The notes under the pieces were generated by a model. That model was not told the origin of the DNA, searched no databases, and worked only from the letters and a program-made list of their open reading frames with translations. This document shows, piece after piece, positions 23,634-31,112 of a stretch of 41,705 nt of DNA (position 1 is the stretch's first letter; every line of letters begins with the position of its first letter). A program made the translations under genes and the position numbers. Origin of the DNA: a virus; the IMG/VR virus record IMGVR_UViG_3300009506_000077, positions 1-41,705 of that record. One strand, given 5' to 3'.

Positions 23634-24941
23634 ATGAGCATAACAGCAGCGACTCTTGTGCAGCAACTTTCCGAGAAGCAGGGGGACTTCCTCTCCTTCA
23701 CGACCACGGGCGCGGGAGATTCAACGTCGGTTATCTCGACCACGCTGTCCGCCTACTTCACGACCGACGACGCTATCATCGGGTGGTGGCTCTACGTCAC
23801 GAGCGCCACCTGCCAGTACGAGGAAAAGCAGATAACGGACTACGCGGCCTCGACCGGGGACTGCACGACCATTGCCTTCAGCGGGACAGGCCCAGGGAAC
23901 AGCGCAACCGTGGAGCTTCACCGCGTCCGGCCATCTCTCAAGCTGGGATTCCTCAACCGGGCCATGGAGCGGGCATACCCCTACTTCTATGACCGGAAGG
24001 ATGACCGCAACCTCGTGAGCGGGAACTGGCTCATTGGTAGCCACTTTGAGGATTGGGCCAGTTCGTCCTACCCGGATGGGTGGGGTGTCACTGGGTCGCC
24101 TACAAGCTGCGCAGCGACGACGACAGCCGGGCAGTTCCGCTTCGGGTCAAAGGCCGTAGCCTTCGATGGTTCTGCTAGTTACGCCTCGGAGAACCTCTAC
24201 CAGGGACAGGATGAAAACCGCCGGCTGCTTGACCTCGGAGGCCACAACGTAGACGCCTACGTGTGGGCAAAGCATTCTGGTGGCGTAGGCACCGCATACA
24301 TGCAACTCTCGATAGTCGAACGTGCCTCTGGCGATATTACCTCTCACGTGAGCGATGCCTGCCCGGCGGCATTAGGGCTGTGGGCGAAATGCTCGCTTGA
24401 GAACAAGCTGGTTCCGTCAGACATAGACTACTTCAAGTTCATCATCTTTCCCGGAACAGGGGATGCCAGCTACTTCGACAATGCAGTTTTGTTCGGCCCG
24501 GTCGTCTATGAGTACGTTGTGCCTACCAGCCTCCAGCGGGTGCGCGAGGTCTACGTGTCGAGCAATGATTGGGACGACCAAACATTCGGACCGTTCACCA
24601 AGATGCGCGGGTGGACAATCACACAGGATAGCGGGACTCGGTACCTGCGTTTCAATAGCCAGCTTCCCCCCGACCGCAAGCGCCTGCGCATCGTTGGGGA
24701 TGGCTACTTTACCGCCCTCAGCACCTACGCAAGCACATGGAACATCACGGTCGAACAGGCGGCGGTCCTTGTGGACGGCGCGCTCTGGCTCTACTACGAA
24801 TCTGAGATAGGCAGCATCGGAGCGCGGGATGACTCGAAGTTCGAGAAGCGGTTGAACGCGCTCAAAGCGGACTTCGAAAACGGGAAGCGCAGACACATGA
24901 TGGCGCAGCCGCCGATTGACGCTCACCCTGGGGGCCTGTGA
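23634..24941 (+). CDS. Head-tail adaptor-like protein with inserted jelly-roll
   Basis: A 435-residue protein. The N-terminal part (LVQQLSEKQGDFLSFTTTGA to VRPSLKLGFLNRAMERAYPY) and the C-terminal part (LQRVREVYVSSNDWDD, then AAVLVDGALWLYYESEIGSI and a charged helix) look like the two halves of a podovirus tail adaptor. Between them, at about 130-290, sits an extra all-beta block (HFEDWASSSYPDGWGVTGSP, KAVAFDGSASYASE, VDAYVWAKHSGGVGTAYMQL, DYFKFIIFPGTGDASYFDNA) that reads like a CBM4/9-type jelly-roll. It is followed directly by the propeller protein. Adaptor call moderate; insertion call based on pattern. Confidence 0.6.
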   Translation: MSITAATLVQQLSEKQGDFLSFTTTGAGDSTSVISTTLSAYFTTDDAIIGWWLYVTSATCQYEEKQITDYAASTGDCTTIAFSGTGPGNSATVELHRVRPSLKLGFLNRAMERAYPYFYDRKDDRNLVSGNWLIGSHFEDWASSSYPDGWGVTGSPTSCAATTTAGQFRFGSKAVAFDGSASYASENLYQGQDENRRLLDLGGHNVDAYVWAKHSGGVGTAYMQLSIVERASGDITSHVSDACPAALGLWAKCSLENKLVPSDIDYFKFIIFPGTGDASYFDNAVLFGPVVYEYVVPTSLQRVREVYVSSNDWDDQTFGPFTKMRGWTITQDSGTRYLRFNSQLPPDRKRLRIVGDGYFTALSTYASTWNITVEQAAVLVDGALWLYYESEIGSIGARDDSKFEKRLNALKADFENGKRRHMMAQPPIDAHPGGL

Positions 24942-27211
24942 TGCCGACTCCGAGTAAGGACTTCGACATCACCCTGAAGACGAACAGCGGGACAGAGACC
25001 GGCTACAACCTGGCGCGGCGCAATGGGAAGCCGGTGTGGGATATGCAGGACGTGTCCTACTTCCCTCCAAACTACACTGTAGGCCAGCCTGGGGTAACTG
25101 ACACGCCGCCGTCCGTGGCGACCCCAATCTATCAGGGGGACTTCACTGGCGGCATCGGTGAGTCGCTGCAAAACACTGGCAAAGGCTACTGGATGGGGGC
25201 CGGTATTGACGCGAGTATTCCTGGCAGAGTCTTCCCCGGCCCTTACAAGACAGATGAATCATTCGGCGCTCTGACGATAACCAACGGGGGCTTCGAGACG
25301 GCCCTGGGCGCTGAATGGACTGTGCTGGGCGGTTTTGCCCGCAATGCCGTGGCAGACGCGGCGACCTCCAATGAGGGTGAGCATTACGTTGCGGCGACTG
25401 GCGCTGGCGGCAAGCAGACATGGAGTGGGGCCACTGTGACCGCCCTCCGTGGCAAGACGCTAGTGGTGACGTGCGCCACGCAGGATGCTGTAGGCGGTGC
25501 GGCCACGGCCCACATGTCTCTCGCAGACGGGACTTCAACGGATACTGCGGACAGTAGCGGTGCTGGCGGCGGTGTGTATCAAGGTCTTTCCGTAAGCATC
25601 ACCGTGGACGCGGCGGCGACTGACATCACCCTGACTCTCTATGTTACCGGCGCCAATCAGTGTTACTTTGATTCCGTTGTTGCCGGCGTTCCGAAGTGCT
25701 TTGCTCGCTACAATGGGGTAATGTACGTGAGCCGGGGCGCTCGCGTCGAGACATGGGTTGCCGGGGTAGTGACAGAGAGCCACGTCCTCCTACACGAGGT
25801 AAGCGACCTCAAGGTGTATGGAATCTATCTCCTGGCCGCCTGCGGCAGCAAGTGGCCCTACGCCTACTACGACCCTGCAACGTCGGCTTGGGTTGACAGC
25901 ACGTTGGCCGGGGTCAAGGCGTGTGCAGAACTGTTCGGCGTTGTGGGGACGACGCTTTACAAGGCCGTTGCCGGGGGCTTGGCTGCCGACCCCACGGCGT
26001 CTCAGGTAGTGGACGATATTAGCACAAGCACGAATCCCACCAACGCCGGGGACTGGGCAGCGACAACCGCCGTGGGGATGCCGCAGCACGACATCAACGG
26101 CCTGCCCAACGGGGTTGACGTATTCCTTTGCAAAGAGAACGGGGTGTACTCTCTTGATACTGGTGTCCCTTACCTCTATGCGGACCTGAAGGATGAGGAG
26201 GCCAGCACATCGGGAAAGTGGGCGGTGACGTTCGGGGGTGTGCTCATCAATCCGTGCGGGACCGTTGCTCTGAAGCGCATCACGGAAGCGGATGTGATAT
26301 ATGACATCGGGCCGTGCGAACTGGCGACCGACAACAGTGTCTACAGGTTGCGTGTCAAGGCAGTCGCCTCAGCCGGTGGATGGCTCTACGCTGTCATTCA
26401 CGGCAGCACCACGGCCATTCTACTGAAAGGCGGCATACCCCGGGGCGAGACAGAGTGGCGCTGGCATCCTATCTACTCGTGGACTGCCAGTGAGATTTAT
26501 GGCATGGCGATTGAGCCGGCCAGCACGCGGTACATCCTGGTGGGGACCGAAGACAAGATAGTCTACTTCAACCTGCCTGAAGCGAACGTTGACCTCGACA
26601 ATGATACCAACTACAAGTTTCAGACGGGCGGGACGCTCGTGACCCCATGGTACAACGGCGGACTGCCCGGTGTGAGCAAGGCATGGCAAAACCTCACTGT
26701 TGCCTCAGAACAATGCAGCACCGGTCACTACACCATCGGGGTCAAGTATCGCGTCACGCGGGGCGGCGCGTGGATCACCACGGGCCTGAGCGCAACCAGC
26801 ATCGTGACCAGCCCGTCGCAGACAATCTACTTCGGGCAAGGTGTGACCGGGACCGAGATACAGCTTCAGTTCACGTTCACGACGGATGACTCAACCACAT
26901 GCCCCATTCTCAACGCCTTCACGCTTGAGGGCCGCAGTCGGCCCACGAAGCACAAGAAGGTGCAGTTCGCCATAGACGCCTCGGAGAAGTTGGGGCGGTA
27001 TGCGGGCGGCATGGAGCGCATTTCAGTCTGGAGCAGGGTCGGCACACTTCTGGCCCTGGGGGATGAGACGAGCCCGGTTGCCTTGAAAGACCGGGCGGCG
27101 ACGACAAGATACTTTCACTTCGACACGAGGTACACCATCGAGGAAGACCAACAGGGGTTGCAGCCGACGGTGTGGGTGTGGTTTGATGGGACCGAAGCGA
27201 AGGTGGCATAA
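24941..27211 (+). CDS. Beta-propeller tail nozzle-like protein, 756 aa
   Basis: The start is taken at ATG 24941 (overlapping the previous TGA by one base) rather than GTG 24938. A GGGGG SD is close upstream. After an N-terminal segment RRNGKPVWDMQDVSYFPPNY and an inserted jelly-roll-like region near 115-240 (ITNGGFETALGAEWTVLGGF), propeller-type blades follow: ARYNGVMYVSRGARVETWVA, VYGIYLLAACGSKWPYAYYD, VDVFLCKENGVYSLDTG, GWLYAVIHGSTTAILLKGG, TRYILVGTEDKIVYF. This is the layout of podovirus tail nozzle/stabilisation proteins. The role is inferred from order after the adaptor. Confidence 0.65.
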   Translation: MPTPSKDFDITLKTNSGTETGYNLARRNGKPVWDMQDVSYFPPNYTVGQPGVTDTPPSVATPIYQGDFTGGIGESLQNTGKGYWMGAGIDASIPGRVFPGPYKTDESFGALTITNGGFETALGAEWTVLGGFARNAVADAATSNEGEHYVAATGAGGKQTWSGATVTALRGKTLVVTCATQDAVGGAATAHMSLADGTSTDTADSSGAGGGVYQGLSVSITVDAAATDITLTLYVTGANQCYFDSVVAGVPKCFARYNGVMYVSRGARVETWVAGVVTESHVLLHEVSDLKVYGIYLLAACGSKWPYAYYDPATSAWVDSTLAGVKACAELFGVVGTTLYKAVAGGLAADPTASQVVDDISTSTNPTNAGDWAATTAVGMPQHDINGLPNGVDVFLCKENGVYSLDTGVPYLYADLKDEEASTSGKWAVTFGGVLINPCGTVALKRITEADVIYDIGPCELATDNSVYRLRVKAVASAGGWLYAVIHGSTTAILLKGGIPRGETEWRWHPIYSWTASEIYGMAIEPASTRYILVGTEDKIVYFNLPEANVDLDNDTNYKFQTGGTLVTPWYNGGLPGVSKAWQNLTVASEQCSTGHYTIGVKYRVTRGGAWITTGLSATSIVTSPSQTIYFGQGVTGTEIQLQFTFTTDDSTTCPILNAFTLEGRSRPTKHKKVQFAIDASEKLGRYAGGMERISVWSRVGTLLALGDETSPVALKDRAATTRYFHFDTRYTIEEDQQGLQPTVWVWFDGTEAKVA

Positions 27212-27705
27212 TGAGCCCTAGCGACGAGGCGATTCTTCGTGAGTGTGTGGCTGGCATTCAGGTTCTAACCGCTCGTGTAGAAGAACGGCTGGATGGATTC
27301 ATGTCGCGCCAGGACGAGCGCCACAAAGAGAATCAAGACGCCATGCAGCGGAGCCGCGACGAAATAATCAAGATGCAGGCTCTCTATTCCGGGCTGTTCC
27401 CCCGGATGATGACAATAGAGGAGGAACTGGCTTCCATCAGGAAGTCAGGTTGTAGGCCGGAGTTCGAGGCCCAGGTGGTGCGGTGGCGAGAGTCAATAGA
27501 CAAGCGGCTGGATAATCTGGAGGCGTTCCGAGAGAGCTTCAGGAAACGCGAGGCCACAGGAGAAAAGAAACTGTTTGGCAAACTCCCCGTGACGACTGCA
27601 ATCTGGATAGCGATTGCGGTTCTATTCGGCCTGGTGCTGGGCGTCCCCCCGGAAGCGTTTGAGAGCGCGATAAGCGCGCTTATGAGGCTCTTCACAGGCT
27701 TGTGA
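27211..27705 (+). CDS. Holin-like coiled-coil membrane protein
   Basis: 164 residues: a long charged coiled coil (VEERLDGFMSRQDERHKENQ and onward to about 125), then one membrane helix LPVTTAIWIAIAVLFGLVLG near 124-146 and a short amphipathic C-terminus. This is the layout of hemolysin XhlA-like or holin-associated phage proteins. It starts at ATG 27211 with a TAATG overlap and is followed 31 bases later by the lysin-like gene, so a lysis role is likely but unproven. A tail protein with a membrane anchor is the alternative. Confidence 0.6.
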   Translation: MSPSDEAILRECVAGIQVLTARVEERLDGFMSRQDERHKENQDAMQRSRDEIIKMQALYSGLFPRMMTIEEELASIRKSGCRPEFEAQVVRWRESIDKRLDNLEAFRESFRKREATGEKKLFGKLPVTTAIWIAIAVLFGLVLGVPPEAFESAISALMRLFTGL

Positions 27706-27736
27706 ACGAGCAGTAAAATCTATGGAGGCGTCAACA

Positions 27737-28543
27737 ATGAGACCCATCGCACTCGTATTCTACGGCTGGCACAACAACACCCAGGACAACCGCATTTTGG
27801 CGGCCAAGCCCCTGTTCCTGTTCGACAACACCCCGAAAGGCCCGTGGCATGGGAACTGCTCTCCGTCCAAGTTCGAGCCAGCCGGGATTCATGTCTACTC
27901 ATACCTTACCAGCGGCTACGAGGGTGGCCGCCGAAGTATCCCCTCGGACCTTATGAGCAACCTTGCCTTCATTGACGCCATTGCGACCGAGGGCGTGACC
28001 GGCATCTTTCTCGATGAAGTATCCAACAATCCGGGGGCATCGAGCCTGAGTTACCTAAGAGAGATTTTCCAGAGATGCCGTGAGCGAGGTCTCAAGCTCA
28101 TCTTCAACACAGGTGTTAGCGGCTTTTCTAGTGACCTGTTCATGGCAGACTATGTGATGGCCCGGGAGAACTGGGACGGCACGCTCAGGGGCAGCGAGGC
28201 AAGCAATCCGGGGCGCGTTCTCACTCTCTCTCAGCAGGTGACTGATGCGGTGACCGCTGCGGAACTGACGAACAAGGCGCAGGAGTTAGGGCTTGCCGGG
28301 CACTACGCCGGCCCGTACACCAGCCTGCCGTCATGGTTCGAGGCGTACGTGGCTGCCGTGCCTGAGATAGTGTCGCCTGAGCCTGAGCCTAAACCAGAGC
28401 CCGAACCTGAGCCTCAGCCGCCTCCGCATTCCGTCATCACGGTGGCCCTGAATGCGCAGAACGGGATTGTCACGCCGGGCCAGTGGCAGAAGGACGCTGC
28501 CGGTAACTGGACCTGTGCATTGGATGTGGCGACTCCCGGCTAG
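27737..28543 (+). CDS. TIM-barrel glycosidase-like protein (spherulin-4-like), probable endolysin
   Basis: A 268-residue protein. ALVFYGWHNN, IHVYSYLTSGYEGGRR, GVTGIFLDEVSNNPG, YLREIFQRCRERGLKLIFNT, and ADYVMARENWDG mark a (beta/alpha)8 glycoside hydrolase like spherulation-specific family 4/GH114-type domains, with an Asp-Glu pair at the end of strand 4. A Pro-Glu repeat linker near 210-230 and a short C-terminal beta module follow, typical of a catalytic domain plus wall-binding domain. ATG 27737 (GAGG eight bases upstream) is preferred over ATG 27722. Placed after the holin-like gene, it is the lysin candidate; the substrate is unknown. Confidence 0.65.
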   Translation: MRPIALVFYGWHNNTQDNRILAAKPLFLFDNTPKGPWHGNCSPSKFEPAGIHVYSYLTSGYEGGRRSIPSDLMSNLAFIDAIATEGVTGIFLDEVSNNPGASSLSYLREIFQRCRERGLKLIFNTGVSGFSSDLFMADYVMARENWDGTLRGSEASNPGRVLTLSQQVTDAVTAAELTNKAQELGLAGHYAGPYTSLPSWFEAYVAAVPEIVSPEPEPKPEPEPEPQPPPHSVITVALNAQNGIVTPGQWQKDAAGNWTCALDVATPG

Positions 28544-28647
28544 CGCCAGCAGGTGTCTTTTGTTGCCTCGTCAATCGCCCTATCGACATCCCGGCGCAGC
28601 CAGGGGATATGCAGGATCAGCCAGCGCAGTAGGCGGACGCGCATCAT
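28540..28647 (-). CDS. Candidate 35-aa hydrophobic miniprotein
   Basis: Minus-strand ORF MMRVRLLRWLILHIPWLRRD, ending with an acidic helix and TCWR. An AGGAGG SD sits five bases before the second ATG (28644). It overlaps the last 68 nt of the radical SAM gene in another frame and overlaps the convergent lysin gene by 4 nt. The hydrophobic, basic N-terminus could associate with the membrane. It is the last possible gene of the leftward operon. Confidence 0.45.
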   Translation of the reverse strand: MMRVRLLRWLILHIPWLRRDVDRAIDEATKDTCWR

Positions 28648-29458
28648 GACCTCCTAGGATTGCCTTGATAACAGCGGGCCGACACCATAGCCTTGCCCAC
28701 TGTTGCACTTCGCGCGGATACGCTATTTTGTCGTCCGGGTCTCGGTATAACTGGACGAACGGGATGCAGCCAGCATTCCACACCGCGCGAATGCGGGCCT
28801 CTATTCTCTCTAGTGGTTCCTCGTGAGGTTTGGCGAGAACGTAGCAGTACAACTTGTTGCGTCCCAGCCATGATAGGATGCGTGCCGCTTCACGCAGTGG
28901 GTCAATGGAGCTTTCACGGTCACAGGCAAGCCACGCTGAGGCCACCCGGATGCGACGCAGGGCTTCGGATAGCTGCTCGGTCACAAGATCAGCCTGAAAG
29001 CCACCCCGGAAGTCGGCAGCCCTTGACTGCTTATTGAGCATGGAGAACACGGCCTGCTGGTGCTGCCACGAGCATTGAAGTAGGTTGTTGTCCTGTATGA
29101 TATGACCAGCGCAGATCGGAAGTTCGCGCAGCGTTCCCTCTCGTTCTGGAACAAAACACTCCGGGCAATGGTTCTCGCAACCCCGGCTTGTGAAGGTTAT
29201 GCCTTGCCTGACGAACATACCCGGCGTGAAGGTGTTGCATGGTGATCCGTAGGCGGGGCCGCCCAATTCCACATCTGAGTAGTATTGCGACCACGCTTCG
29301 GCCAGATACTCAGACTCCTTCCGGTCCCATGTGAAGCAGCAGGAGACCATGACCTTGTCGGCCTCTGGGCGCTCCAGCGGAGGCGGGCCGATGAAGGCGA
29401 GATTGTCGGTTGGCGTGTAGGACGTGCGCTGCGGGAAGACGCGAAGTACGCGCATCAT
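28580..29458 (-). CDS. Phage radical SAM protein, 292 aa
   Basis: The cluster TFTSRGCENHCPECFVPERE contains C-x3-C-x2-C, the [4Fe-4S]-binding signature of radical SAM enzymes. The N-terminus MMRVLRVFPQRTSYTPTDNL and the segment ELPICAGHIIQDNNLLQCSW match a phage-encoded radical SAM family I know from many metagenomic phages. An ACDRESSIDPL strand and RLWELG-type C-terminal region complete a partial TIM barrel. The substrate is unknown. It starts with an ATGA overlap on the methyltransferase stop, so it is coupled to it. Works only under reducing conditions, which hints at an anaerobic host. Confidence 0.8.
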   Translation of the reverse strand: MMRVLRVFPQRTSYTPTDNLAFIGPPPLERPEADKVMVSCCFTWDRKESEYLAEAWSQYYSDVELGGPAYGSPCNTFTPGMFVRQGITFTSRGCENHCPECFVPEREGTLRELPICAGHIIQDNNLLQCSWQHQQAVFSMLNKQSRAADFRGGFQADLVTEQLSEALRRIRVASAWLACDRESSIDPLREAARILSWLGRNKLYCYVLAKPHEEPLERIEARIRAVWNAGCIPFVQLYRDPDDKIAYPREVQQWARLWCRPAVIKAILGGHDARPPTALADPAYPLAAPGCR

Positions 29459-30597
29459 TTCATCTCCATCAGCAGCTGTCTGAGTCTTTCGACTGCCACC
29501 TGACACCATTGCTCGTCGAGTTCAATGCCCACCATTTTGATTCCCAATCGCTTCGCAGCCACCAGTGTGCTACCCGAACCCATGAACGGGTCGCAGAACA
29601 AGCCGCCGGTTGGAGTAGACACAAGCTTGATAAGATAGTGCATCAGGTCTGAGGGCTTGACGGTAGGGTGCTGCGGCAACTTGCGGCCTTCGCTGTCACG
29701 CTTTTGGCGGTCGCCGTTCCCGGCCTTCGCCGTGTAGAAGAAGCGGGAGGCGCCAGAAAGACCATCCCTTTCACCATGAAACCCTGTTACTAGGTCTGTG
29801 CCTTTACCGCCTCCGAATATGGCGTTAGCGGTGCGGCGCGATGACCAATGTCCATTGCCTACAGCACCGCTCTGCTCGTCCAGCATGGCGGCGGCGTCCT
29901 CATCCAACAGCAGGTTCGCGGGGTAACGGCCGCGCATAGTTTCTCCAAGCTGGCGCGACCCATGGATGCCACTGCCATAGACTGCCCCATCCATGGCTTT
30001 GTCATTGCGGCATTGTATGTGTGGTCGCGGTGTCTCTGTCGCAGTCCTGCACCCGTCCACATTCAAGCCAGCTACCCCATGTGCCAGCGCATTGTGCGCG
30101 TAGGTGCCATCAAGCGGCTTCATCGCCCACAACACCGGCTCCCAGGCGGGCTTCAAGCAGGACCCCCACGATTCCAGACCGCCTGCCATATCTACGCCGT
30201 GCAGGTGGCCGTAGTCCGTCTCAGCCATGACCGCCCTGCCCACATTGCGGGATTTCGGGAATCCCTGCCCGTACAGCCACATGAGCGTATCCCGAATCTC
30301 CCATCCGGCATCCTCGATCGCGCACGCCAGCCGGTGCCATGTGCGGGTGCCTGAGAAGGCTAGAAGGTTCGCTCCGGGCTTGCAGACATCCGATAATATG
30401 CACCAGAAGTATTCGCCGGGAACCTGCCTGTCCCAATCCTTGCCCATGAACTCCAGACCGTAGGGTGGGTCAGTGACAATGCCATCAAAGCCTATGTCCA
30501 GCTTGGGCAGCACCTCCCGGCAGTCGCCGTGGGCGATGGCGACCGAGGCGTCAGAGTAATACCACTTCACGCCAGTAGGGGGCCAAAGGTCTATCAT
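29455..30597 (-). CDS. Beta-class DNA N6-adenine/N4-cytosine methyltransferase
   Basis: A 380-residue protein. The catalytic motif IV TDPPYGLEFMGKDWD lies near residue 35 and the SAM-binding motif I FCDPFMGSGSTLVAAKRLGI near 330-350, preceded by HPTVKPSDLMHYLIKLV. Motif IV before motif I defines the beta class, usually N6-adenine or N4-cytosine. The middle (about 130-290) is the target-recognition part. Start at 30597 is supported by the ATGA overlap with the upstream gene. No cognate nuclease lies beside it except the VRR-NUC, so this is likely an orphan phage modification enzyme that protects DNA from host restriction. Confidence 0.88.
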   Translation of the reverse strand: MIDLWPPTGVKWYYSDASVAIAHGDCREVLPKLDIGFDGIVTDPPYGLEFMGKDWDRQVPGEYFWCILSDVCKPGANLLAFSGTRTWHRLACAIEDAGWEIRDTLMWLYGQGFPKSRNVGRAVMAETDYGHLHGVDMAGGLESWGSCLKPAWEPVLWAMKPLDGTYAHNALAHGVAGLNVDGCRTATETPRPHIQCRNDKAMDGAVYGSGIHGSRQLGETMRGRYPANLLLDEDAAAMLDEQSGAVGNGHWSSRRTANAIFGGGKGTDLVTGFHGERDGLSGASRFFYTAKAGNGDRQKRDSEGRKLPQHPTVKPSDLMHYLIKLVSTPTGGLFCDPFMGSGSTLVAAKRLGIKMVGIELDEQWCQVAVERLRQLLMEMK

Positions 30598-31112
30598 CTC
30601 ATCTCCAGCGGCAGCGACACCGCATCTATGCGATGTGCCGGGTCCGTTTTTCCTCGGTATGTGGCTCTTGAAGATGCCCGGCACCGGGAACACGTGAGGT
30701 GCTTGCTATCGTCACGGTCCCTGCCACATTCCGTGCACAGTCCAGATTTCTTGAACCTACGCCTCACCCGTCGTCGCACTGCGTTGTAACGCTCCCGGTT
30801 GAAACTTCGCTTCACGGCCTCATCTTGGCGCTGTCGACAGCGATGGCAGTATATGATGTCATCAAATCCGCGTTTACCACCGCAGACCGGGCAAAGGCCA
30901 TGGCTCAGGCGATCGTTGTACAGTCGTTGGCGACGTTCCCGTTTTACCGCTAGGCACCGACGGCACATGCGGTGCCCTTCGCTCGGTGGCCTTCTTCCAC
31001 ACTGGAGACACAGGCCAGCTTCTAGCCGTTCCCGCTGGCATTTTCTCCACCTGCTCGTGTCCATCACAAGCACCATCCGCGCCACTCCCGGCTCCTCGTA
31101 GAAGGCGGTCAC
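30594..31112 (-). CDS. Triple zinc-ribbon basic protein, 172 aa
   Basis: Three successive ribbons: GLCLQCGRRPPSEGHRMCRR with its final Cys, GLCPVCGGKRGFDDIIYCHR with its final Cys, and GLCTECGRDRDDSKHLTCSR with its final Cys. Linkers are very basic (RQRLYNDRLSHG; RYNAVRRRVRRRFKKS). GTG start at 31112 overlaps the C5 methyltransferase stop as GTGA. It sits between two DNA methyltransferases. Repeated G-L-C-x-x-C-G units with Arg-rich spacers occur in many phage/plasmid proteins of unknown function; nucleic-acid binding is likely. Confidence 0.7.
   Translation of the reverse strand: MTAFYEEPGVARMVLVMDTSRWRKCQRERLEAGLCLQCGRRPPSEGHRMCRRCLAVKRERRQRLYNDRLSHGLCPVCGGKRGFDDIIYCHRCRQRQDEAVKRSFNRERYNAVRRRVRRRFKKSGLCTECGRDRDDSKHLTCSRCRASSRATYRGKTDPAHRIDAVSLPLEMR

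Noticed and set aside
28381-28430. Pro-Glu repeat in the lysin as a DNA tandem repeat of interest
   Set aside because: An ordinary PEPE linker between catalytic and binding modules; codons vary, so there is no recent DNA expansion.
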